Shown: positions 1-5,623 of the stretch, in pieces | Numbering within the stretch: position 1 is the first letter of the stretch | How the letters are laid out: each line of letters starts with the position of its first letter | Assembly: GCA_002418705.1 (NCBI GenBank) | Contig: DIEQ01000104.1 | Coordinates: forward strand, 1 to 6,177 | Origin: Mageeibacillus sp. UBA5770 | GTDB lineage: Bacteria > Bacillota_A > Clostridia > Saccharofermentanales > Saccharofermentanaceae | Reading direction: 5' to 3' | DNA length: 6,177 bases | Position numbers and translations under genes: made by a program | The notes under the pieces: generated by a model | Told to the model about the DNA's origin: nothing | What the model saw: the letters and a program-made list of their open reading frames with translations, nothing else | Databases searched by the model: none

Positions 1-407
1 CCGTCTGCAGACACGAATTCGAGCGCGGCATCGGAAAATCTCGCCTGCCAGTTATCTTTCTTCATCGACGGCGTAAGGTCCAGGACCTGTCCCCGTCTCG
101 CGTACGTGGCCAGCTGACCGCCTCCCCATGTCTGGAAAACGTCTACGTCCCTGGCGCCGGCGGCGAGCATCGTGGCGAATTTCATCTTATAGTTGCTCAT
201 GTCGCCGTAGCTGACGACCTGGACTTCGTAGCCGGGGTTGGTGGCCTTGAACCGCTCAATCGCGCCGTCCAGAACTTTCCTGAACGGTGTTCCCGCCGGA
301 TAGATATCCCAGACAGTCAGTGTCTTTTCTTGGGCGCCAATGGAAGTCACGAGTACTCCGCCCATGGCGATCGCCACGCAGAGTACGACTGCGAAAAACC
401 TCTTCAT
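1..407 (-). CDS. Sugar ABC transporter substrate-binding protein, N-terminal part (runs off the window)
   Basis: This is the first 135 codons of a secreted solute-binding protein of the extracellular family 1 type, which captures a sugar or oligosaccharide outside the membrane and delivers it to an ABC permease. The start is the ATG at 407-405, chosen because a perfect AGGAGG (420-415) sits 7 nt upstream. Residues 1-25 form a signal peptide: MKR, a hydrophobic core, then SIGA before QEKTLTVWD. The only Cys (residue 10) is not in a lipobox, so this looks like a periplasmic protein rather than a lipoprotein. Typical family features follow: the first beta strand TLTVWD, the helix IERFKATNPGYEV, and MKFATMLAAGARDVDVFQTW with its glycine-rich turn. 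The gene starts 27 nt after the LacI-family gene and is probably cotranscribed with it; permease genes would be expected beyond the window edge. The ligand cannot be told from this fragment. The family call is firm. Confidence 0.88.
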   Translation of the reverse strand, partial: MKRFFAVVLCVAIAMGGVLVTSIGAQEKTLTVWDIYPAGTPFRKVLDGAIERFKATNPGYEVQVVSYGDMSNYKMKFATMLAAGARDVDVFQTWGGGQLATYARRGQVLDLTPSMKKDNWQARFSDAALEFVSAD

Positions 408-434
408 CTTTTTTCCTCCTGTGAGTAAAGGAAA

Positions 435-1457
435 TCAATGTCTGCTACATGTATCCCGGATTACCAAACTGGTTCCCAGAACTATGTCCTTATTGCGAGG
501 GGCTCCTCCGCTGATTTGCTCCAAAAGCAGGGATGCGGCCGAACGTCCCATTTCGTGCAGAGGCTGCCGAACCGTCGTGAGGGCGGGAACGGAAAATCCG
601 GCGGTAGGCAGGTCGTCGAAGCCGATGACCGAGAGGTCTTGCGGAACACGTATTCCCATGTCGCGCGCCACATCCATCGTCCCGAAGGCCATCTCGTCGT
701 TGGAACAGAAAATGGCCGTGGGCCTCGAGGAGATCCCCATCAGTTTCATCGCGCACTCCTTACCGCTGTGTCTTGAGAAATCGCCGTATTCGATCAGTTC
801 GGAATCGAAATCTATACTCGCCTCACGCAAGGCGTCACGGTATCCTTCCAGTCGGTCGCGGCTGCACCCAAAGTCCATGATTCCGGTAATAAAACCTATG
901 CGGCGGTGTCCCAGAGAGATGAGGTATTTTGTCGCCTCGTAGGCCCCCGGCCTGTTTGCTGCCGTGATGCTCGGAAATTTGGATCCGACACCCCCGACAC
1001 CTCTGTGATCGACCAGCACCGTCGGGAAATGCGTTTTGAAGAGCTCATCTCCGTATTTCTCGAAATTCCTGGGCAGCAGCACGACCAGCCCGTCGGTGAC
1101 ATTGCCGGTGAGGCGGGGAATGAATCGTTTCTGGTTTTTTTCCATCAGGCTTGTCGTGTAGAGTACGAGCTCGTAATCCGTTTCGGCGATTCCCTCCGCG
1201 ACACCCTGAATGACCGTCAAGCTGTATGGATTCGTCAGGGAAGGGACGACGAGGCCGATGAGACCTGTCTTCCCCTTCACGAGGTTGATAGCCGATTTCT
1301 GCGGCACAAAACCGGTATCTTGTATGATTTTCAAAATGAGCTTGCGCGTCTTGGCATCCACGTCGGGCTTCTCGTTCAGCACGCGGGAGACCGTCGTCTT
1401 GGAAACACCCGACCGGGTAGCTATGTCGGCTATCGTGACTTTCCTGTTTTGCTCCAT
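435..1457 (-). CDS. LacI-family transcriptional regulator
   Basis: Full-length (340 aa) LacI/GalR-type DNA-binding repressor, presumably controlled by a sugar ligand. The N-terminal helix-turn-helix spans about residues 7-28 (VTIADIATRSGVSKTTVSRVLN); K20 and T21 occupy the positions of the LacI specificity residues. The hinge helix is around residues 54-62, with L59 where LacI inserts Leu56 into a central CpG, which matches the CG at the centre of the operators found here. The periplasmic-binding-like sensor domain follows, with LVVPSLTNPYS, HRRIGFI, CSNDEMA and VIGFDD, and a normal C-terminus. The ATG at 1457-1455 is supported by GGAGA a few bases upstream. The gene has its own promoter (1496-1524), and a perfect palindromic operator lies over the expected transcription start, so it is probably autoregulated. 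The sugar-binding-protein gene follows 27 nt downstream. The gene is GC-rich, unlike the sulfur genes upstream. The effector is unknown. Confidence 0.95.
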   Translation of the reverse strand: MEQNRKVTIADIATRSGVSKTTVSRVLNEKPDVDAKTRKLILKIIQDTGFVPQKSAINLVKGKTGLIGLVVPSLTNPYSLTVIQGVAEGIAETDYELVLYTTSLMEKNQKRFIPRLTGNVTDGLVVLLPRNFEKYGDELFKTHFPTVLVDHRGVGGVGSKFPSITAANRPGAYEATKYLISLGHRRIGFITGIMDFGCSRDRLEGYRDALREASIDFDSELIEYGDFSRHSGKECAMKLMGISSRPTAIFCSNDEMAFGTMDVARDMGIRVPQDLSVIGFDDLPTAGFSVPALTTVRQPLHEMGRSAASLLLEQISGGAPRNKDIVLGTSLVIRDTCSRH

Positions 1458-1477
1458 TATTTCTCCGTTACCGATTC

Positions 1478-1491
1478 CGTAACCGGTTACG
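1478..1491. promoter_or_regulatory. LacI-family operator in front of the regulator gene
   Basis: CGTAACCGGTTACG is a perfect 14-bp palindrome centred on CG, the classic shape of a LacI/GalR-family operator. It lies 4 bp downstream of the -10 box, over the predicted start of transcription (about 1489), so a bound repressor would block initiation. An extra half-site (GTTAC, 1467-1471) lies between it and the regulator's ribosome site. A 13/14 match occurs upstream of the isomerase operon. That the adjacent LacI-family protein binds it is inference from position and symmetry. Confidence 0.85.
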
Positions 1492-1495
1492 AAGC

Positions 1496-1524
1496 AGAAT
1501 ATATCATTCTTTTCTATCTGTCAA
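1496..1524 (-). promoter_or_regulatory. Sigma70-type promoter of the LacI-family gene
   Basis: On the minus strand, TTGACA (1524-1519) is followed by a 17-bp spacer and TATTCT (1501-1496): a consensus -35 and a 5/6 -10 at ideal spacing. The predicted start near 1489 falls inside the operator and gives a leader of roughly 32 nt before the regulator ATG. The -35 and the first half of the spacer are repeated exactly at the isomerase promoter. No terminator is visible between sufE and this promoter (1525-1605 is plain AT-rich sequence), so read-through from the sulfur operon is also possible. Confidence 0.85.
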
Positions 1525-1605
1525 GGAAAATTTGTACTACTCTCTTCCAATTCTTGTAATCATCAATTTAATCATACAATGAATAATACTTTCTTAGATA
1601 ATAAG

Positions 1606-2028
1606 TCAGTCATCTTTAAGTTGTATCCTGCAATAAGTTTTTATTACTTCAACAGCTTTATTAATCCCAACAACCCTTGTTGAAACCATCTTGTCTTTAA
1701 TTCCTAATAATTCGAGAAAATCACAATCAAAATCGACTACTTCTGAGGGGAGAAGCCCATTGAAAGCATTTACCATCAAACCAAGAATACCAAGTACTAT
1801 CAGGGAGTCACTATCTACATCACAATTAATCTTACCATTTTCATCTAGGTCGACACTAATCCATGCCATGGATTGGCATCCTTTTATTCTATTATTGTCT
1901 GTTCTGGCAACCTTTCCGTAAGGAAATTTGCTCGCAAAGGCAATTATATAGGAATATTTGTTCATCCAATCACCTAGCCGATCGAATGTATCTTTTAAAA
2001 TAGAAAGCCTTTTTTTAAGTTCGGTCAC
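1606..2028 (-). CDS. sufE: SufE-family sulfur acceptor protein
   Basis: SufE proteins take the persulfide sulfur from the catalytic cysteine of a SufS/CsdA-type desulfurase and pass it on, usually to the Fe-S scaffold SufBCD or to a sulfur-incorporating enzyme in the cytoplasm. At 140 aa this one is full length. It has the family signature: a WMNKYSYII segment (21-29), the active-site loop NNRIKGCQSMAW (45-56) with the acceptor cysteine C51, SDSLIVLGI (73-81) and a late FLELLG...STRVVG segment. The start is GTG at 2028; AGGAG (2040-2036) sits 7 nt upstream and overlaps the TAG stop of the desulfurase gene, so the two are translationally coupled. No sufB, sufC or sufD is in the window. Last gene of the AT-rich operon, 115 nt before the LacI-family promoter region. 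CsdE is the alternative name within the same family. Confidence 0.93.
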   Translation of the reverse strand: MTELKKRLSILKDTFDRLGDWMNKYSYIIAFASKFPYGKVARTDNNRIKGCQSMAWISVDLDENGKINCDVDSDSLIVLGILGLMVNAFNGLLPSEVVDFDCDFLELLGIKDKMVSTRVVGINKAVEVIKTYCRIQLKDD

Positions 2029-2038
2029 TATTCTACTC

Positions 2039-3250
2039 CTAAACAGCGATCAATTTCCTAAGGCATTCAATTAGCCAATCGATTTCTTCTTTAGTATTAT
2101 ATAACGCAAAAGAAGCTCGTACTGTTCCTGGTATTTTAAAATGATTCATGAGCGGTTGAGCACAATGAGTTCCTGATCTTACCGCGATTCCATAATTATC
2201 AAGAAAAAGCGCAACATCGAAGCAATTCATATTGCTAATGTTGAAAGATATCAAACCGGTCTGGTTTATTCCTTTTCCGTAGATTTCTATTCCAGGTATT
2301 TTAGAAAGTCTTTCAAGAGCATATGCGAACAATTCTTTTTCATGATTATAAATATTAGCTAATCCGATACTTTCGATATAATCTAGTGCTGAAAACAGAG
2401 AATAAGCAGCTGCAACATTTAGGGTCCCGGCCTCAAGTTTATAAGGTATCTCTGAAAAAGATGTTTTTAAATCCAGAACAGTATCAACCATCCCTCCTCC
2501 ATAACGGAAAGGTTTCATTTCGTTTAGTAATTCTTTTTTACCATAGAGAATTCCCAGCCCCATGGAGGAGTATAGTTTATGAGGAGAAAAACAGTAGAAG
2601 TCACAATCAATTTTTTGGACATCAACACCGCGGTAAGCAATTCCCTGTGCTCCATCGACAACCACATAGGAGCCATTTATATGAGCTAACCTGATTATTT
2701 CTTCCAAGGGAGTAAAAATCCCGGTTACATTCGACATCTGGCTTACCGCTAGAATTTTGACATCCTTAGTCAACTTAGATCGGAAATCCTCCATACTCAA
2801 ATATCCATCTTTATCAAGGTCAACAATTTTAAAATTGAAACCCCTATTTATGCAAAGTTGTTGCCATGGAACAAAGTTAGAGTGATGCTCAAGTCGAGTG
2901 ACTAGAATGCTATCACCATGGGAGAGCAATTTGCCTGCGAAACCATAGGCTATTGTATTGAGGGCATCAGTTGCATTGTTGGTAAAGATAATTTCTTCCG
3001 GGGCCTTAGAATTAATAAAACCTGCAACTTTTCCCCTCGTCTTTTCCAGGCCTTCGGTAGCTCTGTTTGCAAGTGTGTGTATTCCTCGATGAATATTGGA
3101 ATTACTATTTAAATAGTATTCAGATATTGAGTTAATTATTTGTAATGGTTTTTGACTTGTAGCCGCGTTATCGAAATAAACAAGATTATAACCATTGATT
3201 TTTTCCTTAAGTATTGGGAAATCCCTCCTGATAATTCTAGGATCTAACAT
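2039..3250 (-). CDS. sufS: SufS/CsdA-type (group II) cysteine desulfurase
   Basis: A PLP enzyme that converts L-cysteine to L-alanine and holds the sulfur as a cysteine persulfide for SufE. At 403 aa it matches E. coli SufS almost residue for residue. Visible motifs are the N-terminal YFDNAATSQKP (25-35), RLEHHSNFVPW (119-129) with H123, VVVDGAQG with D199 and Q202, the PLP lysine K225 in FSPHKLYSSMG, and the catalytic C363 in AVRSGTHCAQP with R358, followed by VRASFALYNT with R378. All key residues are present, so it should be active. The motif has Thr where SufS enzymes usually have His (RSGTHC against R-x-GHHC), and SPHKLYSS replaces the usual SGHKLYGP-like loop; both are mild departures near the active site. 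The ATG at 3250 overlaps the end of the ACP-like gene by 14 nt, with a weak GAGAG upstream, suggesting translational coupling. sufE follows after 10 nt. Confidence 0.95.
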   Translation of the reverse strand: MLDPRIIRRDFPILKEKINGYNLVYFDNAATSQKPLQIINSISEYYLNSNSNIHRGIHTLANRATEGLEKTRGKVAGFINSKAPEEIIFTNNATDALNTIAYGFAGKLLSHGDSILVTRLEHHSNFVPWQQLCINRGFNFKIVDLDKDGYLSMEDFRSKLTKDVKILAVSQMSNVTGIFTPLEEIIRLAHINGSYVVVDGAQGIAYRGVDVQKIDCDFYCFSPHKLYSSMGLGILYGKKELLNEMKPFRYGGGMVDTVLDLKTSFSEIPYKLEAGTLNVAAAYSLFSALDYIESIGLANIYNHEKELFAYALERLSKIPGIEIYGKGINQTGLISFNISNMNCFDVALFLDNYGIAVRSGTHCAQPLMNHFKIPGTVRASFALYNTKEEIDWLIECLRKLIAV

Positions 3251-3656
3251 TTTTTTCTCTCATACATCTTGAAACAAGTTTTTCAAGATCATCAATAGTC
3301 TCAATATCTCCTGACTCTTCGTCAGGTAATTTTAATCCTAAGTCTCTCTCCAGTGCTATCAACAATAATATTTTTTTAGCGACAAAAGAATTTACCCCAC
3401 TGCAATCTTTCCCATCTTTATACTTCACCTGAGAGAAATCAATTCCTGCAAGCCTGGCTATTGAAAGCTTTGCCAGTTGAATGATATCTCTTTTTTCAAG
3501 GTCTTTTTCCTCAAGGATGTATTTGTTTTGAATATACTTCTCTAGAAGTGAGGTTATTATTGCTTCATTTTTTCCATCTTCCATCAATAACTTACTCACT
3601 ATCTCATTATTGATCTTTTGTCTTTCTAAAATCTTTGCAAGAATTTCATCAGCCAT
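3237..3656 (-). CDS. Acyl-carrier-protein-like small protein next to the desulfurase
   Basis: A 139-aa protein I do not recognise as a named family. Its C-terminal half (about 57-133) reads like an acyl/peptidyl carrier domain: an LAKLSIARLAGID helix, SGVNSF where carriers have the G-x-DSL motif, then IALERDLGLKLPDEE...IETIDDLEKLV, which parallels the ALEEEFG-x-x-IPDEEA...I-T-V-DL pattern of ACPs. S90 is the candidate phosphopantetheine serine; Asn replaces the usual Asp before it and the following helix is about two residues longer, so modification is uncertain. The first 55 residues are a charged helical extension absent from ordinary ACP, and C85 lies just before the motif. The ATG at 3656, preceded by GGTGATG, was chosen over an upstream in-frame GTG at 3719 that lies inside a hairpin. 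The stop overlaps the sufS start, so partnership with SufS is likely. Its function is unknown. Confidence 0.7.
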   Translation of the reverse strand: MADEILAKILERQKINNEIVSKLLMEDGKNEAIITSLLEKYIQNKYILEEKDLEKRDIIQLAKLSIARLAGIDFSQVKYKDGKDCSGVNSFVAKKILLLIALERDLGLKLPDEESGDIETIDDLEKLVSRCMREKNVRS

Positions 3657-3693
3657 ATAACTTTCATCACCAATAATATTTATATATAAAGGC

Positions 3694-3726
3694 AAGAGGA
3701 GTGAAATAATCACTTCCACTCCTCTT
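3694..3726 (-). terminator. Perfect intercistronic hairpin after the isomerase gene
   Basis: AAGAGGAGTG and CACTCCTCTT form a perfect 10-bp stem (3694-3703 with 3717-3726) around a 13-nt loop, beginning 6 nt after the isomerase stop codon. On the transcript it is followed by GCC-UUU-AUAUAU, a poor U-tract. It is therefore better seen as a leaky terminator or an mRNA 3'-end stabiliser that lowers expression of the sulfur genes relative to the isomerase than as a full stop. No promoter was recognised between the hairpin and the ACP-like gene. Confidence 0.6.
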
Positions 3727-3732
3727 ATAAAA

Positions 3733-5202
3733 TTATGCAGTCACAATCTCAAGGCCAAGAACCGTTCCAAGCTCCTGAAGTTGCTCAACATAGTCACCAT
3801 ATACCCAAGTATAATGATGACCGAAGTCAAGCATTTTTTTGAAAAGGTCTCTTGAATTCTCAACGGTATAATAAATTCCAGAAGGACAACCTTCTGCATC
3901 CTTACCGGCACCCGCGACGATTTTTCCTCTAACAACGAGCATTTTTTTACCATTTGGATGGAAGCGAACGAGGGTAATTTTTTCTCCAATATCTTTATTA
4001 AAGTCATGCCTGAGTGTCGCCCCCCAACCAGAATAGGTAAAAGCGCGAATAGAGTACGGATCCATTGGTTCATCAATACCATGCATGTTGCGGGGCTGGA
4101 CTGCGTGCCATGTCGAAACTATATTTTTCTTCCCTTCAATTTCAGGTACTAATTCAAGGCCAAGAGGGCTGGAATCTTCAGTTTTTAGCTCGTTGGATAA
4201 AGGATGAGTATTCCCCATATGAGTAGACGTTCTTGTCAAATACATAAGGACAATCATCGCCATCAACGCATTTACATCTGATTCGCATGCCGAGGGGATC
4301 CCTTCCTCTCTAAGGAGAGTATGGGCCAGACATGGAGTACATTTCAGTTCATCATTGAATTTTCTTGTCGCGCATATTTCAAAACAAGGCATAGTGAAGG
4401 CATTACATTCGTACTTTTCAAGGAGGGCGCGGATTACAATATAGAATTTTGCGGAATTTACGATATTTTCAACGGTCATGTTACTTTCTTCAGCATTGTT
4501 CTGGAGTTCTTTTGCTAATTGTTCTGCTTGTGATTTTTGCTCTTCAGTACAGTTGCGGAAAGCATCGAAGAGATCTTCTGCATTAGTAAAAGCGAATTTT
4601 ACTCCAAGATCCTTTGTAATACTTTGTAAATCGGTGATGGTACTTATGACGCCCTTGGAAACAATATCATTTTTTAGAATAACAAGGACCCTGGTGTGTT
4701 TCATCGCTGCTTTCACTTGCATATATTTCAACTGTCTGTTGGCATCGTCGGCGTCAATATAGCCATATGCCTCGAGCCCCCTATTCCTCAATCCAGCCGC
4801 ACCATCTGTACTCGCACAGCAACCGATTATTCCTACTGGCGCCTTGAAGCTCTCGGCAATTTCCATGGCCGGGAATTCATTGAAAAGGCCATCAAATAAG
4901 AAAATATCAGTCTTGCCCAGTGCATTCGTCAGCTTTTCCATCTCATTTTTTCTAAGAATAAACTCATCCGTCCACGTGATTAGTTCAGGGTCTAAAAATT
5001 GGATATAGTCCTTTGAATATTTCGTATTCAAGATATCTTTGAAAGCCTTAAATTTTTGATAGGCGATTTTAGTGTCGAATTCTGTAGTTAGCCGTTCAAC
5101 TGGCCCATGGCGACATGCTCCCTCATAGGCTGATCGATGAATCAGTTGCATATATGCAGGTTTTACCTTCAATTTGTAATCAATTGCTTTTTCAATTGCC
5201 AT
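3733..5202 (-). CDS. L-fucose/L-arabinose isomerase-fold protein (COG2407-like)
   Basis: A 489-aa cytoplasmic protein of the L-fucose/L-arabinose isomerase superfamily, whose characterised members interconvert aldoses and ketoses with a divalent metal. The architecture fits: alpha/beta N-terminal region, a central CESDVNALMAMIVLMYLT segment (306-323) matching the family's CE-x-D-motif helix, STWHAVQPRNM (363-373) matching the family's W-H-C-G-like strand, and the C-terminal domain GEKITLVRF...GHHYTWVYGDYVEQLQ (406-476) with the conserved HH-Y-x-x-VYGD. Departures are MGNTHPL (329-335), where many relatives have an acidic M-G-D segment, and Ala after the H366 position. Substrate, and even isomerase activity, are therefore unproven. 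The ATG at 5202 has AAGGAG (5215-5210) 7 nt upstream. It is the first gene of the operon, about 270 nt downstream of a strong operator-controlled promoter, and is AT-rich like the sulfur genes that follow. Confidence 0.8.
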   Translation of the reverse strand: MAIEKAIDYKLKVKPAYMQLIHRSAYEGACRHGPVERLTTEFDTKIAYQKFKAFKDILNTKYSKDYIQFLDPELITWTDEFILRKNEMEKLTNALGKTDIFLFDGLFNEFPAMEIAESFKAPVGIIGCCASTDGAAGLRNRGLEAYGYIDADDANRQLKYMQVKAAMKHTRVLVILKNDIVSKGVISTITDLQSITKDLGVKFAFTNAEDLFDAFRNCTEEQKSQAEQLAKELQNNAEESNMTVENIVNSAKFYIVIRALLEKYECNAFTMPCFEICATRKFNDELKCTPCLAHTLLREEGIPSACESDVNALMAMIVLMYLTRTSTHMGNTHPLSNELKTEDSSPLGLELVPEIEGKKNIVSTWHAVQPRNMHGIDEPMDPYSIRAFTYSGWGATLRHDFNKDIGEKITLVRFHPNGKKMLVVRGKIVAGAGKDAEGCPSGIYYTVENSRDLFKKMLDFGHHYTWVYGDYVEQLQELGTVLGLEIVTA

Positions 5203-5471
5203 GATATTTCTCCTTCTTTTCCTTGCAGATTAAGAATCTTAAAATTCCATGAGATTATTTTGTCTATGGAAATGAATTCATCTTAAATCAAACGCCATTC
5301 GTTATAGCTACTTGATAATCGGTGATCTAAAAGATCAAAATTCCCTTTCCATATCGGGTGGTAATAAATATTTACGATAGGGCCATTATTTGTGTCCCCC
5401 TTTATTCCTTAGAGAGAGAAGAAAAAAATGTGAGCACCAATTTACGTAACCGTTACCGTAATCGGTTACGA
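5203..5471 (-). other. Long untranslated leader of the isomerase operon
   Basis: From the predicted transcription start (about 5471) to the isomerase ATG there are about 270 nt with no gene. I see a possible mini-ORF (ATG at 5384, four codons, stop TAA) with a GGGGG purine run 9 nt upstream. There is also a potential stem between CCTATCG and CGATATGG around it, a 6-bp stem with a 3-nt loop at 5323-5337 (TGATCT/AGATCA), and a small hairpin at 5227-5239. I do not recognise a known riboswitch class, and there is no stem followed by a U-run that would make an attenuator. The leader could still be regulatory, or simply a remnant. Confidence 0.45.
5446..5470. promoter_or_regulatory. LacI-family operator cluster upstream of the isomerase operon
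   Basis: CGTAATCGGTTACG (5457-5470) is the same CG-centred palindrome as the one before the LacI-family gene, with one of seven base pairs broken. Immediately beside it GTAAC-C-GTTAC (5446-5456) forms a second, 5+1+5 inverted repeat, so four half-sites lie in 25 bp. The main site begins right after the predicted transcription start, 7 bp downstream of the -10 box, a position suited to repression. Binding by the LacI-family protein encoded at 435-1457 is inferred from the near-identity of the two sites. Confidence 0.82.
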
Positions 5472-5507
5472 AGGCTAATACTACATTACTATTTTCTATC
5501 TGTCAAG
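5457..5507 (-). repeat. Promoter-operator direct repeat, copy 2
   Basis: Second copy of the element described at 1478-1525: a 17-nt operator block (5457-5473, one mismatch) and the identical 16-nt block TTTTCTATCTGTCAAG (5492-5507). Similarity stops abruptly outside these blocks. Both copies drive minus-strand transcription. Confidence 0.85.
5478..5506 (-). promoter_or_regulatory. Sigma70-type promoter of the isomerase-sulfur operon
   Basis: On the minus strand TTGACA (5506-5501) is followed by a 17-bp spacer and TAGTAT (5483-5478). The -35 and adjoining bases, TTGACAGATAGAAAA, are identical to those of the LacI-family promoter, whereas the -10 differs. An A/T-rich run lies just upstream of the -35. 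Initiation is expected near 5471, directly before the operator. The insertion sequence ends within about 15 bp of the -35 box, leaving the promoter intact. Confidence 0.82.
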
Positions 5508-5559
5508 AAAAAACTTTCATATGGGTGCACGACAAATTAGTTGCCTTTTTTTAAATTAC

Positions 5560-5588
5560 TATACAGAAATGGATTTATGCGCTATACT
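5560..5588 (+). promoter_or_regulatory. Possible promoter of the insertion sequence genes
   Basis: TATACA (5560-5565, 4/6 to the -35 consensus), a 17-bp spacer and TATACT (5583-5588, 5/6 to the -10 consensus). The -10 lies in the left arm of the hairpin at 5582-5613, and the predicted start (about 5595) falls in its loop. The match is weak, as is usual for transposase promoters. Confidence 0.45.
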
Positions 5589-5613
5589 GACAGTAGCTCA
5601 GCTGTCAGTATAG
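5582..5613 (+). promoter_or_regulatory. 12-bp hairpin overlapping the orfA ribosome site
   Basis: CTATACTGACAG (5582-5593) and CTGTCAGTATAG (5602-5613) are perfect inverted repeats around an 8-nt loop. The right arm ends inside the AGGAGG Shine-Dalgarno sequence (5612-5617) of the orfA gene. An RNA that includes both arms could mask that site, whereas one starting in the loop could not. It might alternatively be an operator. Confidence 0.65.
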
Positions 5614-5623
5614 GAGGAATACT

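Larger units (their letters stand above)
1478..1525 (-). repeat. Promoter-operator direct repeat, copy 1
   Basis: Two blocks recur in the same orientation near 5457-5507. The first is a 17-nt operator block (CGTAACCGGTTACGAAG, 1478-1494, with one mismatch in the other copy). The second is an identical 16-nt block, TTTTCTATCTGTCAAG (1510-1525), which contains the -35 box. The stretch between the blocks, which holds the -10, is diverged and 3 bp shorter here. The two copies bracket the AT-rich isomerase-sulfur operon. Confidence 0.85.

Noticed and set aside
340..942. 200-codon open frame on the plus strand
   Set aside because: It lies opposite the LacI-family and binding-protein genes, shows no recognisable domain and no ribosome site; a by-product of GC-rich coding sequence.
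906..1559. 217-codon open frame on the plus strand
   Set aside because: Antisense to the LacI-family gene and running through its operator and promoter; no plausible domain.
1864..1880. Inverted repeat ATGCCA/TGGCAT inside sufE
   Set aside because: It falls on conserved codons of the active-site loop (QSMAW region), so coding constraint explains it.
3250..3256. Run of seven T/A at the sufS start, considered as a phase-variation tract
   Set aside because: Too short, and in an AT-rich region where such runs are common; changes would only alter ribosome-site spacing slightly.
3657..3719. Longer N-terminus for the ACP-like protein from a GTG at 3719
   Set aside because: The GTG lies in the arm of the 10-bp hairpin without a free ribosome site, and the added 21 residues look like translated intergenic sequence.
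5323..5337. 6-bp stem with 3-nt loop in the leader, considered as a terminator
   Set aside because: No U-run follows it on the minus-strand transcript and the stem is AT-rich and weak.
5425..5450. TGTGA motif near the operator, considered as a CRP site
   Set aside because: No matching TCACA half at the required spacing.
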